Below, piece by piece: positions 25,350 to 34,857 of a stretch of DNA of 64,000 bases. The position numbers were made by a program, and so were the translations under genes. The stretch covers positions 1,798,001 to 1,862,000 of the forward strand of contig NZ_JQFA01000004.1 of the NCBI RefSeq assembly GCF_000763385.1, in the 5' to 3' direction. How positions within the stretch are numbered: the stretch's first letter is position 1; each line of letters starts with the position of its first letter. The DNA comes from Leptolyngbya sp. KIOST-1. Its GTDB lineage: Bacteria; Cyanobacteriota; Cyanobacteriia; Phormidesmidales; Phormidesmidaceae. The notes beneath the pieces are model-generated. The model ran no database searches. It had not been told where the DNA came from and saw only the letters and a program-made list of their open reading frames with translations.

Positions 25350-26924
25350 ATGCCCGACGCTCTGGTTTCCGTTGCCCAGCACTACCACAGCCGTACCAAG
25401 TACGACCCTGAGACCCTGGCTTCCCAGGCTCGCCCCCTGGACTACAGCCGCCAGCCCAGTCCCTTCAAAACCTACCGGGTGGGCACGGAGGTGGACCTCA
25501 AGCCCTACCTGGAGGATGGCTCCGAAGCGGCAACCCCAGCTGCCAGGGTCGGGCTGGGAGCCGGAGATGAGGCCGTGGACTGGATGCGGCTGTCCCGGCT
25601 GCTGATCAATACCTACGGGCTGACAGCCAAGTTTCCTACCGTCACCGGACAGGCGTTTTACTTGCGATCGGCGCCCTCGGCCGGGGGGCTCTACCCGGCG
25701 GAGATCTATGTTATTTCGCGCGGCACGCGGCTGCTGCCCGCAGGGCTTTACAACTACCAGGCCCACCGCCACAGCCTCTGGCGCTACTGGGAAGACCACG
25801 TGTGGCAGGGGCTACAGGAGGCCTGCTTCTGGCACCCCACCCTGGAGGCTACCCACCTGGCGGTGGTGGTGACGGGGGTGTTCGATCGGTCGGCCTGGCG
25901 CTACCAGGATCGGGCCTATCGGCGGATTTGCCTGGATGTGGGCCACCTGCTGGGCAACCTGGAGCTGGCCAGCGCCATCGTAGACTACCGCCCCCACCTG
26001 ATTGCCAGCTTTGCCGATCGCGCCCTGGCCGACCTGCTCTATCTCGACCCCGCCGAGGAGGGGGCGCTGGCGGTGCTGCCCCTGGCCGACCTGCTGACGG
26101 TGGAGCAAAACCTGCCCTGTGCCCAGGTGGCCTTTGCCACGCCGCCCCAAACCCAGTTTTCGGCGGTGCCCGACGGGGAGTTACTGACCTACTTTCACCA
26201 GGTGACCGCGATCGCCCCCACCGCCGATGTGCCCCGCTGGGCGATGCGGCCCAGCGACGACACCCCCCGCCCCGGCGACACCCTGGAGGATAAGTACAAT
26301 CTGCCCTTTGGCCTGCGCTTGCCCACCGACACCGCCCCGATTGCCTGGGGTCCCCACCTGGAAGATCTGGAAACCACGCTGTTCAAGCGGCGATCGACCC
26401 GGCGCTTCAGCGGTCAACCCATCTCCCTGGCGGCGCTCAGGCAGCTTCTGGACTTCACCTACCAGCCCCACCACTACCGCGACCAGGGCTTTGATGCCGA
26501 CCCGGACTACGGCGATCGCCGCCTGGTCCACACCTTTGTGGTGGCCTGCGGGGTGGAGGACCTGGACGACGGCTGCTACTACTACGCCCCCCGCAGCGAG
26601 GAACTGCGCCAGGTGCGCTTCAAGAACTTTCGCCGCGAGCTGCACTACCTGTGCCTGGGCCAGGAGCTGGGCCGCGACGCCGCCGCGGTGGTGTTTCACA
26701 CCGCCGACCTGGCCGGGGCGGTGGCCGCCTACGGCGATCGCGTCTACCGCTACCTGCACCTCGATGCCGGGCACCTGGGCCAGCGGCTCAACCTGGCCGC
26801 CGTTCGGCTGGGGCTGGGGGTAAGCGGCATCGGCGGCTTCTATGACGACCAGGTCAACGAGGTGCTGGGCATTCCCCCCGACGAAGCGGTGATTTACATT
26901 ACAACCTTAGGTCAACCAGGGTAG
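25350..26924 (+). CDS. SagB/ThcOx-type flavin dehydrogenase with two nitroreductase-like domains
   Basis: SagB-type proteins are FMN-dependent oxidoreductases; some oxidise azolines to azoles in thiazole/oxazole-modified peptides. From the ATG at 25350 the 524-residue protein has two nitroreductase-fold halves. The first (about 60-260) has RLLINTYGLTAK, SAGGLYPAEIYVI and YLDPAEEGALAVLPLAD. The second (about 340-520) has LFKRRSTRRFSG, the usual FMN-phosphate arginine cluster, then LRQLLDFTY, DGCYYYAPRSEEL, DAGHLGQRLNLAAVRLGLG and IGGFYDDQVNEVLGIPPDEAVIY. Both halves are complete. No cyclodehydratase (YcaO), E1-like protein or precursor peptide lies nearby, so a peptide-modification role is unproven. 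A TTG at 25329 would add seven residues. It is followed by the PAS kinase gene after 87 bases. Confidence 0.85.
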   Translation: MPDALVSVAQHYHSRTKYDPETLASQARPLDYSRQPSPFKTYRVGTEVDLKPYLEDGSEAATPAARVGLGAGDEAVDWMRLSRLLINTYGLTAKFPTVTGQAFYLRSAPSAGGLYPAEIYVISRGTRLLPAGLYNYQAHRHSLWRYWEDHVWQGLQEACFWHPTLEATHLAVVVTGVFDRSAWRYQDRAYRRICLDVGHLLGNLELASAIVDYRPHLIASFADRALADLLYLDPAEEGALAVLPLADLLTVEQNLPCAQVAFATPPQTQFSAVPDGELLTYFHQVTAIAPTADVPRWAMRPSDDTPRPGDTLEDKYNLPFGLRLPTDTAPIAWGPHLEDLETTLFKRRSTRRFSGQPISLAALRQLLDFTYQPHHYRDQGFDADPDYGDRRLVHTFVVACGVEDLDDGCYYYAPRSEELRQVRFKNFRRELHYLCLGQELGRDAAAVVFHTADLAGAVAAYGDRVYRYLHLDAGHLGQRLNLAAVRLGLGVSGIGGFYDDQVNEVLGIPPDEAVIYITTLGQPG

Positions 26925-27011
26925 TCGGGGTAGTCTAGGGGGTGGATGGTTCAGCCGCAGGGGTGAGCGGTCCGGGTGCCCTGTTGTGACGTCGCCCAGG
27001 TGACGCCGCCT

Positions 27012-30000
27012 ATGACTCAGATCTCCTCCCAGTCCCAGATGCGGACCTCGCTTGAAACCCATGAACGGTCGCCGCTAGAACCCCAGGACCGCGCCCCTCT
27101 CCCCGTGCTGCTACTGGTCCGGGGCGGCGATCGCGATCGCCTCGCCCAGGCCCTCCCTAGCGATCGCCTGCTGCAGGCCGAAACCCTGCCCGAAGCCCTC
27201 GCACTCTGGCACCGCCACTCCCCCGCCTGGGCGGTGGTTGATCCCGATTGGGCCGGAGGCGGGCTGGCGTTTTTGGCCGCCCTGGGTCAAACCCAGCCCC
27301 AACGCCCATTGCCTGTACTGCTGCTGGTGGGGCCAGGGCAGGAGCGCACCGCCCTGGAGGCGATGAAGCTGGGGGCCGCCGACTACCTCTTTAGCGATGA
27401 CTTGGCGGCAGCTAACCTGCGGCAGCGGCTGGACCAGAGCCCGCCGCCCTCGGCGGTAGGTCAGGTCCGCCAGCAGTACCAGAACCTGGTCGAAAATTCC
27501 CCCGACATCGTCGAGCGGTTTGACCGCCAGCTGCGCCACCTCTACGTCAGCCCAACGCTGACTCGGCTGACGGGGATCGAAAGCGAGGCCTTTTTGGGCA
27601 AAACCTGCCGCGAGCTGGGGTTAGACAGCACCATGGTCGACACCTGGGAGGCGGCCGCCGCCACGCTCCTGGCCAGCGGCACCAAACAGACGATTGAATT
27701 TACAATCCCTACCCCAGATAGAGTGCGGCACTTTGAGATGGTGCTGGCCCCAGAGCGGTCGGTGACAGGGGAAATAGAGTCGATTCTGTGTATTTCTCGG
27801 GATATCAGCGATCGCGTCGCCGCCGAGCGCACCCTGGCGCAGCTGCTGGGCGAGGCCGAACAGGCAAAGGCCGAGGCCAGCGCCAGCCGCGATCGGCTGG
27901 CCAGGGTTTTTGAGCGCATCAACGATGGCATTGTCGCCCTCGACCGGGACGGCTGTTTTACCTACATCAACCATCGGGCGGCCCAAACCCTGGGCCGAGA
28001 CCCGGCCGCGCTGCTGGGACGGCAGCTGTGGGAGATGTTTCCCGAGGTCGTGGGGGAGCCCTTTTATTACGCCTTTCAGCGGGCGATCGCCCAACAACAG
28101 CCCGTTTACCAGGACCAGTTCTACGCACCCTTCGATCGCTGGTTTGAAAACCGCATCTACCCCGACAGCGAGGGCGTCACCGTTTACTTTACCGATGTCA
28201 GCGATCGCAAAGCCGCCGCCGCCAGCCGCCAGCAAACCGAGGATCTGCGCCAGGAACTCACCCTGCTGGAGCAAATGCTCGACTCCGTGCTGGGAGGCTA
28301 CTGGGATATTGACCTTGTGGCCAACACCGCCTACTGGAGCCCTGGCTTCAAAGCCATGTTTGGCTACACCGACGATGAGCTGCCCAACCAGATGGACACC
28401 TGGCAAGCGCTGATCTTCCCAGAGGATCTGACTGCCGGACAGGCCTCCTTTGACCGCCACATTCAGAGTCGGGGCGAAATACCGCACAAAGTAGAGTTGC
28501 GCTACCGCCACAAAAATGGCTCTCTGGTGTGGGTGCTCTGCACGGGTCAGGTAATCGCCTGGGATGAGGCCGGACAGCCCCTGCGCGTTATCGGTTGCCA
28601 TGTCGATATTACTCAGCTCAAGCAGGCCGAAGTACAGCTAAGGAAAAATGAAGCCCACCTGCAGACGGCCCAGCGCATTGGCAACCTGGGCAGCTGGGAA
28701 TTTGAGGTGGCGACCCAGGCCATCGCCTGGTCGGAGCAGGTCTACCGCATCTTTGGGCTCACCCCAGGGGAGCAGCCCCCCAGCTTAGAGGCGCTTCAGG
28801 GCTACTTTCACCCCGCTGACCGGGCGCGACATGGTCAGGTGATAGAGGCCGCCATAACTACCCACCAGCCCTACGACGAAGAGTTTCGGATTGTGCGCGC
28901 CGACGGCAGCTCCGGCCAGATTCACGTCAAGGGTGAAGCAATGATAGATGAGCTGGGCCAGCTGACCCACCTGACCGGCACCGTCCAGGACATCAGCGAG
29001 CGCAGGCACCACGAGCGGGAGCGGGATCATCTATCGCTGCGGCTGGGGCTGGCCCTTGACTCAGGCGGAGTCGGCATCTGGACTTGGGACATGGATCAGA
29101 CCCTGACCTGGGATCAGCGCATGTACGAAATTTACGGCTTGCCGGACCTGGGCCAGGCGGTCACCTACTCGGACTGGGCCAGCTACGTACACCCCGACGA
29201 CTTGGCTACCGTTGAGGCCCAGATCCCGACTGCCTTGACCGGGGAGACCAAGTTTGATGTCGAGTTTCGCTGTTGCCACCCCGACGGACAACTGCACTGG
29301 GTGCGATCGACGGCCACGGTGCGACGTAGTCCTACCGGCCAGCCCATCGAAATGGTTGGCATTCACTACGACATTACCGAGCACAAGCAGACGGCGATCG
29401 AGCTGGAGCGGCTGTCGCTGCGGCTTACGCTGGCCCTGGCATCGGGCCGAATTGGCAGTTGGGAGCGAGTCCTGAGCACCGATGAGGTGATCTGGGACCA
29501 GTGTTTGATCGATCTGTACGGCTTTGAGCGGCTGGGACACCAGGCCACCTACCAGGACTGGCGAGCCCAGGTCTATGCCGAGGACATTGACTGGGTCGAA
29601 GCGGCCAACCAGGCGCTCATCGACAGCAACGCTCCCTACGATGTGGAGTTTCGAGTCTGGCGGGGGGACGGCAGCCTGGGCTGGATTCGCTCCAGCGCCC
29701 TGGTGCAACGCGATGCCCACGGGCAGCCCGTCAGTATCATCGGCATCAACTACGACATTACCGACCAGAAGCAGACTGCGGCCAGGCTGCAAACGCTTTC
29801 GACCCGGCTGACGGTAGCGCTGGAGTCAGGGGGCTTTGGCAGCTGGGAATGGGATCTCCTCACCGATGGACTCGATTGGGATCAGCGGCTGATTGATCTG
29901 TATGGCTTTGGCCAGCTGGGCCGCCCCGCCACTTACCAGGACTGGCGCAGCCGGGTGCACCCCGAGGATGTTGAAGCGGTAGAAGCGGCCCTCCAGGCAG

Positions 30001-31283
30001 CCATCGACACTGATGCCCCCTACGAGGTTGAGTTTCGCATCTATCGCTGCAACGGGGAACTGCGCTGGGTCAAATCCAGCGCTCTGGTACACCGCAATTC
30101 AGCGAGCCAGCCACTCAGCCTGATCGGCATCAACTACGACATCACCCAAACCAAGCAGGCGGAAACTCAGCTGCGCGATCTATCGCTGCGCCTTTCCATG
30201 GCTCTAAAATCGGGGGAAATTGGGACGTGGGCAATGGATCTAGATACCCAGCTCGTGGATTGGGATCAGCGCATGTGTGCCATGTACGGCTGTGTCCGGG
30301 CGGAGCAGGCGCTGACCCTGGCCGATTGGCGCAACATGGTATTCAGCGAAGACGTTGACTGGATAGACATTGCCTTTGCTCAAATCCTCGACGGGTTGCC
30401 GCCTGAAACCATTGAATTCCGCATTCATCGAGGGGACGGCGAAATGCGCTGGATCAGAGCCACTGCCCTGGTGCAGCATGATGACCTGGGCCGGCCTCGC
30501 CGCCTGATTGGCACCAATACCGACATCACCGAGGCCAAGCTGGCAGAACAACACCTGCGGCGCACCACCGCTCAGCTGGAGGCCTCTAACCTCGAGCTGG
30601 AGGCGTTTGCCTACTCGGTGTCCCACGATTTGCGCGCCCCGCTGCGGGCGATCGACGGCTTTAGCCGCGCCCTGCTCGAAGACTACGGCGACCAGTTTGA
30701 CCCTGAAGGTAAAGACTATTTCGATCGCATTCGTCACAACGTGGCCCGCATGGGCTGCTTAATCGACGATCTGCTGCGTCTGTCGCGGGTGTCGCGCCAG
30801 ACGATGGCCTACGGTACGGTGAACCTCAGCGACCTGGTGCAGGCGGAGATCGACGATCTGCGCTCAGCTGAGCCCGATCGTGTCGTGACCACCACCGTTA
30901 CCTCCGGGATTGCGATTTGTGCCGACCCCACCCTGATGCGGGTGGCGATCGCCAACCTGGTGCAAAACGCCTGGAAGTTTACCGGCCACCGCCCGGAGGC
31001 CCGGCTTGAGTTTGGCGTGGCCATACAGGCGGGTGAGCCCGTCTACTACCTGCGCGACAACGGCGCTGGCTTTGATATGGCCTACGCTGACAAACTGTTC
31101 GGCGTGTTTCAGCGCCTGCACAATACCCACGAGTTTCCGGGTACCGGCATTGGTCTGGCCACGGTGCAGCGGGCGATTCATCGCCAGGGGGGCCGGGTTT
31201 GGGCCGAGGCCGCGGTAGACCAGGGGGCAACGTTCTATTTCACCCTGCCTCAGTTTGCCCCTGGGGCCGAGGGAGCCCTATGA
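27012..31283 (+). CDS. soluble multi-PAS histidine kinase with degenerate N-terminal receiver
   Basis: This cytosolic sensor kinase has 1423 residues from the ATG at 27012 (a GTG at 26976 is an alternative). Domains in order: a receiver-like region (about 30-135; [20 protein letters not shown]) whose acidic pocket is poorly conserved; eight PAS/PAC units beginning near 150, 285, 410, 550, 674, 801, 929 and 1057; a HisKA domain with the phospho-acceptor His1205 in VSHDLRAP; and a HATPase domain with the N box [16 protein letters not shown] and GTGIGLATV. No membrane helix is present. The last four PAS units are near-regular 127-128-residue repeats. The stop overlaps the next start (ATGA), so the kinase is translationally coupled to the Rcp1-like regulator. 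Signals are unknown; PAS units could bind haem, flavin or nothing. Confidence 0.9.
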   Translation: MTQISSQSQMRTSLETHERSPLEPQDRAPLPVLLLVRGGDRDRLAQALPSDRLLQAETLPEALALWHRHSPAWAVVDPDWAGGGLAFLAALGQTQPQRPLPVLLLVGPGQERTALEAMKLGAADYLFSDDLAAANLRQRLDQSPPPSAVGQVRQQYQNLVENSPDIVERFDRQLRHLYVSPTLTRLTGIESEAFLGKTCRELGLDSTMVDTWEAAAATLLASGTKQTIEFTIPTPDRVRHFEMVLAPERSVTGEIESILCISRDISDRVAAERTLAQLLGEAEQAKAEASASRDRLARVFERINDGIVALDRDGCFTYINHRAAQTLGRDPAALLGRQLWEMFPEVVGEPFYYAFQRAIAQQQPVYQDQFYAPFDRWFENRIYPDSEGVTVYFTDVSDRKAAAASRQQTEDLRQELTLLEQMLDSVLGGYWDIDLVANTAYWSPGFKAMFGYTDDELPNQMDTWQALIFPEDLTAGQASFDRHIQSRGEIPHKVELRYRHKNGSLVWVLCTGQVIAWDEAGQPLRVIGCHVDITQLKQAEVQLRKNEAHLQTAQRIGNLGSWEFEVATQAIAWSEQVYRIFGLTPGEQPPSLEALQGYFHPADRARHGQVIEAAITTHQPYDEEFRIVRADGSSGQIHVKGEAMIDELGQLTHLTGTVQDISERRHHERERDHLSLRLGLALDSGGVGIWTWDMDQTLTWDQRMYEIYGLPDLGQAVTYSDWASYVHPDDLATVEAQIPTALTGETKFDVEFRCCHPDGQLHWVRSTATVRRSPTGQPIEMVGIHYDITEHKQTAIELERLSLRLTLALASGRIGSWERVLSTDEVIWDQCLIDLYGFERLGHQATYQDWRAQVYAEDIDWVEAANQALIDSNAPYDVEFRVWRGDGSLGWIRSSALVQRDAHGQPVSIIGINYDITDQKQTAARLQTLSTRLTVALESGGFGSWEWDLLTDGLDWDQRLIDLYGFGQLGRPATYQDWRSRVHPEDVEAVEAALQAAIDTDAPYEVEFRIYRCNGELRWVKSSALVHRNSASQPLSLIGINYDITQTKQAETQLRDLSLRLSMALKSGEIGTWAMDLDTQLVDWDQRMCAMYGCVRAEQALTLADWRNMVFSEDVDWIDIAFAQILDGLPPETIEFRIHRGDGEMRWIRATALVQHDDLGRPRRLIGTNTDITEAKLAEQHLRRTTAQLEASNLELEAFAYSVSHDLRAPLRAIDGFSRALLEDYGDQFDPEGKDYFDRIRHNVARMGCLIDDLLRLSRVSRQTMAYGTVNLSDLVQAEIDDLRSAEPDRVVTTTVTSGIAICADPTLMRVAIANLVQNAWKFTGHRPEARLEFGVAIQAGEPVYYLRDNGAGFDMAYADKLFGVFQRLHNTHEFPGTGIGLATVQRAIHRQGGRVWAEAAVDQGATFYFTLPQFAPGAEGAL

Positions 31284-31702
31284 CGACCCTGCGCCCGATC
31301 TTGCTGGTGGAGGACAACCCCGACGACGAGCGGCTCACCCTCCGCGCCCTGAGCCGGGGAAATTTGGCCAACCCGGTGGTGGTAGTTCGCAACGGTGAAG
31401 AGGCCCTGCAACGCGTGTTTGGCCCGGAGGCTTTGCCCTGCGTGGTGATGCTCGACCTGAAGCTGCCCAAGGTGGACGGACTGGAGGTGCTGCGGCAGAT
31501 TCGCGCCAGCGATCGCACCCGCCTGCTGCCCGTGGTAGTGCTCACCTCCTCCAGCGAAGACCGCGATATTATTGAAAGCTATAGCCTGGGCGCTAACAGT
31601 TATGTCCGCAAGCCCGTCAACATTGATGAATTTACCGACGCTGTACGCCAGCTCGGCCTGTACTGGGCCCTGATCAGTGAGCTGCCACCCAACCTGCTAT
31701 GA
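31280..31702 (+). CDS. Rcp1-like single-domain response regulator
   Basis: A 140-residue stand-alone receiver domain of the cyanobacterial-phytochrome Rcp1 type. It has the acidic pair in [13 protein letters not shown], the phospho-acceptor Asp59 in VVMLDLKLP, the Thr/Ser in VVLTSSSED, and Lys in YVRKPVN. The long 'extra' loop after the fourth strand ([20 protein letters not shown]) and the C-terminal helix ([16 protein letters not shown]) are typical of Rcp1 proteins. The ATG overlaps the kinase stop by four bases, and its own stop overlaps the next ATG in the same way. It probably receives phosphate from the PAS kinase and may pass it on or act by dimerisation. It has no output domain. Confidence 0.92.
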   Translation: MTTLRPILLVEDNPDDERLTLRALSRGNLANPVVVVRNGEEALQRVFGPEALPCVVMLDLKLPKVDGLEVLRQIRASDRTRLLPVVVLTSSSEDRDIIESYSLGANSYVRKPVNIDEFTDAVRQLGLYWALISELPPNLL

Positions 31703-33855
31703 CTGCCTCTGAACCCTTGCGGGCTCTAATTGTAGAAGACTCCGACGACGACCTGCTGCTGCTGCTGCGGGAGCTGCGCCGGGCCGGATTCTCCCCGACC
31801 TGGGTGCAGGTGCAAACCGCCGCTGACTTCCGCGCCGCCCTCGAGGCCGACACCTGGGATGTGGTGCTGTCTGACTATCAACTGCCCCAGTTTACCGCCC
31901 CTGTCGCCCTCGACATTTTGCAGAGCAGCCCCTACGACCTGCCCTTTATTGTCGTGTCGGGCACAGTGGGCGAGGCTACGGCGGTGGAGATGATGCGGGC
32001 CGGAGCCCACGACTACGTGATGAAAGATAACCTCTCGCGGCTGGTGGAGGCGGTGCGGCGAGAGGTGCGGGAGGCTCAGGGTCGCCGCGATCGCCGCGCC
32101 GCGCTGGCCGAACTGGAGCGTACCCGGGAACTACTCCACCTGGCCATCGAAGGGTCTGGGATTGGTATTTGGGACTGGCAGGTGCAAACCGGGGAGGTGT
32201 GGGCCAGCGATCGCTGCGCGGCCCTGCTGGGCTACAGCCCCAGTGAACTTGGCCCCGCCCGCATCGACACCTGGCAACGGTTTGTGCACCCCGACGACTG
32301 GAGCCGTAAAAAGCTGGCCCTCCAGCGCCACTTTGAGGGCGAAACCCCCGGCTACGACTGCGAATTTCGCCTCCGCCATCGCCAGGGCCACTGGGTGTGG
32401 GTACTTGACCGGGGTCAGGTGGTGGAGTGGGACGACGCCCACCGCCCCCTGCGCATGAGCGGCACCTACACCGATATTACCGAGCGCCGCCTGGCCGAAG
32501 TCGAGCACCGCCGCGTAGCCGACCAGGTTCTGTTTAACAGCCTCCACGACGCCCTCACCCAGCTGCCCAACCGCAACCTCTTGATGCAGCGGCTCGAACT
32601 GGCCATTCAGCGCTGCCAGCGCCATGTCCGCCAGCGCTTTGCGGTGCTCTTTCTCGATCTCGACAATTTCAAGGTGATCAACGACAGCCTGGGCCATCTG
32701 ACCGGGGATGAAGTGCTGGTGGTAGTGGCCCAAAAGCTGCGATCGCTGATTCGGACCACCGATCTAGCGGCCCGCCTGGGGGGCGATGAGTTTGTGCTGC
32801 TGATCGAAGACATCGACACCCTGAAAGAGCCCTTGCGCCTGGTCGAGCGCATCCTTCAGGAGATCCAGCAGCCGCTGACGGTGAGCGGGCGCGACGTGTT
32901 TCTCAATGCCAGCGTGGGGATTGTGATGGGGGGCGGCGACTACCACAGCCCCTCCGAACCCCTGCGCGATGCCGACATTGCCATGTACCGCGCCAAGGCC
33001 CAGGGGCGGGGCCGCTACGTGGTGTTCAACGAGTCCATGCACCTGAAGGCCCTCCAGCGCCTGCAGCTGGAGCAGGAACTGCGCCAGGCCATTGACCAGG
33101 GGGAGCTGGTGCTCTACTACCAGCCCATTTTTCAGCTTGAAACCCAGGCGATCGCCGGGTTTGAGGCCCTGGTGCGGTGGCAGCATCCCGAACGCGGCTT
33201 CATCTCCCCCGACCACTTCATTCCCATCGCCGAAGAAACGGGGCTGATTGTCCCCCTCGATCGCTGGGTGCTAACCCAGGCCGCCCAGCAGCTGGCCCAC
33301 TGGCACCAGCGCTACCCCCACTGCGCCGCCCTAACGGTGAGCATCAACTTTTCGGTCAAAGACCTGCTGCGCAGCGACTTGCTCAGCGATTTGACCCGCA
33401 TTCTGGATCAAACCGGACTCCAGGGGCACCACCTCAACCTGGAAATCACCGAAAGCACGCTGATCGAAGACATTCAGACGATGGTGACGATTTTGCAGCA
33501 GCTCAAGCCCCACGGCTTTACCGTCACCATTGACGACTTTGGCACCGGCTACTCCTCGCTCAGCTATCTGCACCAGCTACCCGTCGATGCCCTTAAAATC
33601 GATCGCTCCTTTGTGATGACCATGGAGGCCAGCCCCCACAACTCCGACATTGTCGAAACCATCATCACCCTCAGCAACCGCCTTGGCCTGGCGGCGATCG
33701 CCGAAGGTGTTGAAAGCCAAACCCAGCTGGAGCAACTCCAGCGTCTCGGCTGCGAACTGGCCCAGGGCTACTGGTTTGCCAAACCGCTATCCCCCGCCGC
33801 CGCCGAAACCCTGCTCGCCCCCGTCCCCATGGGCTCTTCACCAAACCACCCCTAG
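31699..33855 (+). CDS. REC-PAS-GGDEF-EAL c-di-GMP enzyme
   Basis: This 718-residue soluble protein should make and/or break cyclic di-GMP. A receiver domain (about 1-125) has Asp59 in LSDYQLP and Lys in YVMKDN. A PAS/PAC unit follows (about 138-265, [15 protein letters not shown]). The GGDEF domain has [14 protein letters not shown], an intact GGDEF (361-365) and an RxxD inhibitory site (RTTD, 352-355) five residues before it. The EAL domain has EALVRW (Glu489), [28 protein letters not shown] and AEGVE, so all known metal and catalytic motifs appear intact. Both activities are therefore possible and the receiver may bias them. The start overlaps the Rcp1-like stop (ATGA). GC-rich hairpins lie 170-190 bases after the stop. 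Confidence 0.93.
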   Translation: MTASEPLRALIVEDSDDDLLLLLRELRRAGFSPTWVQVQTAADFRAALEADTWDVVLSDYQLPQFTAPVALDILQSSPYDLPFIVVSGTVGEATAVEMMRAGAHDYVMKDNLSRLVEAVRREVREAQGRRDRRAALAELERTRELLHLAIEGSGIGIWDWQVQTGEVWASDRCAALLGYSPSELGPARIDTWQRFVHPDDWSRKKLALQRHFEGETPGYDCEFRLRHRQGHWVWVLDRGQVVEWDDAHRPLRMSGTYTDITERRLAEVEHRRVADQVLFNSLHDALTQLPNRNLLMQRLELAIQRCQRHVRQRFAVLFLDLDNFKVINDSLGHLTGDEVLVVVAQKLRSLIRTTDLAARLGGDEFVLLIEDIDTLKEPLRLVERILQEIQQPLTVSGRDVFLNASVGIVMGGGDYHSPSEPLRDADIAMYRAKAQGRGRYVVFNESMHLKALQRLQLEQELRQAIDQGELVLYYQPIFQLETQAIAGFEALVRWQHPERGFISPDHFIPIAEETGLIVPLDRWVLTQAAQQLAHWHQRYPHCAALTVSINFSVKDLLRSDLLSDLTRILDQTGLQGHHLNLEITESTLIEDIQTMVTILQQLKPHGFTVTIDDFGTGYSSLSYLHQLPVDALKIDRSFVMTMEASPHNSDIVETIITLSNRLGLAAIAEGVESQTQLEQLQRLGCELAQGYWFAKPLSPAAAETLLAPVPMGSSPNHP

Positions 33856-34260
33856 AGCACCGGTTCAGTATGGCTGCGATCTTGAATCTGCCACCGCAGG
33901 GTCTACAGATCCCTACCGATTCCTTGGCCGCATAAAGGTTTAAAACAATCGATCGCTCCTTTCCGTCGGGTCCAGGGCGGCGGAACGCCCCTGGTCGTAG
34001 GCCAAGGGCCGTGCAAAGCGGGGGGGCTGGGGCCCTATCGCAGGCCCCAGTAGCAGCTTGGGCTGATTAGCGCAGTTGTGGTTCGCAGGCCTCGAGCCTC
34101 GCTGCAAACTAAATACTGTCAACCTAAATACTGTACCGATGCTTTAGGGAATGTCATCCATAGGGGCCAAAAGCCCGGCATTTAGCCCCTAGCCTGTCGT
34201 TTGGATCGGGCGTGGCAAAGCTTGATATACCAAACTTTTGTCCACAATTGATGACCCGCC
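33856..34260. other. 405-base gap with hairpins and short direct repeat
   Basis: CTGGGGCC (34027-34034) and GGCCCCAG (34043-34050) form a perfect stem with an 8-base loop. CTAAATACTGT repeats at 34109-34119 and 34124-34134. The right end (34242-34263) carries an IS-end-like word shared with 37114-37135. The hairpin may terminate the kinase operon; no gene is visible. Confidence 0.5.
34027..34050 (+). terminator. GC-rich hairpin downstream of the c-di-GMP operon
   Basis: Perfect 8-base GC-rich arms with an 8-base loop, 172 bases after the stop of the GGDEF-EAL gene. No T-run follows, so the role is inferred from position only. Confidence 0.35.
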
Positions 34261-34263
34261 CTA
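34242..34263. repeat. 22-base dispersed repeat, copy 1 (includes a stop codon)
   Basis: CCACAATTGATGACCCGCCC plus TA matches 37114-37135 with one mismatch. In both places the last three bases are the stop codon of a minus-strand gene. On the minus strand it reads TAGGGCG(G/T)GTCATCAATTG, which looks like the end of a small mobile element. Confidence 0.6.
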
Positions 34264-34611
34264 ACCCTCGTCAGGAAAGAAAAAGTCGGTGGGTTCCTCG
34301 TCCTCTTCGGCGGCAATGTAGCTGCGGTAATATTCCTCTAATTCTGCGGCGCTAATGGAGCGCTCTGAGGGATTTTCAAAAAAGCCCTTGACCTTGAGGT
34401 AGCGGCGCAGCCCCTCCGCCCCCGCGTCGTGCTGGGTGGCGGCCTTGAAGTCGTCGGGGAAGGTATCGCTGATCTGCAGCCACGCCTCTTCTAGAATATC
34501 CTCCACATCGTCGTTGGGGGCGGTGTCGATCAAGGCTTCGAGCCCATCGAGGACGTCAATCAGCTTGAGAATTTCTGGAATTTTCTCCGAATCAGACATT
34601 GAGCCGTGCAT
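34261..34611 (-). CDS. small acidic protein, unknown function
   Basis: From the ATG at 34611 the protein is 116 residues (a second ATG at 34599 is equally possible). It is strongly acidic and helical, with KIPEILKLIDVLDGLEALID near the start, EDILEEAWLQISDTFP in the middle, RRYLKVKGFFENPSERSIS, and an acidic end (AAEEDEEPTDFFFPDEG). There is no signal peptide or membrane segment. I do not recognise a family. Longer in-frame extension to 34824 crosses sequence that looks non-coding. Its stop codon lies inside a dispersed repeat shared with gcvH, so its C-terminus may have been set by an element insertion. Confidence 0.6.
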   Translation of the reverse strand: MHGSMSDSEKIPEILKLIDVLDGLEALIDTAPNDDVEDILEEAWLQISDTFPDDFKAATQHDAGAEGLRRYLKVKGFFENPSERSISAAELEEYYRSYIAAEEDEEPTDFFFPDEG

Positions 34612-34857
34612 AGATACCGCTAAACAACCGCGAATGCTTAGGAAAATCTTAGTGGAGTATGGACCCCATAGATCTGTTCTGGGCAGAGAATCCTCTCCGA
34701 ACGGGTAGTTCCCAATCTTACCGTCTGTAGCCATCGCCAGAACAGTCGGAATAGGGCCGATCCCCCTAACGCAATGGCTATACGCCAATGCGCTGTCCCA
34801 AGGGTTAAAGTTATGCCCTGGCATCCATGGGGGGGCTGAGGGCAGCGGTTACTACCC

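Noticed and set aside
25350-26924. Thiazole/oxazole-modified peptide cluster
   Set aside because: No YcaO, E1-like or precursor peptide gene within the window despite the SagB-type gene.
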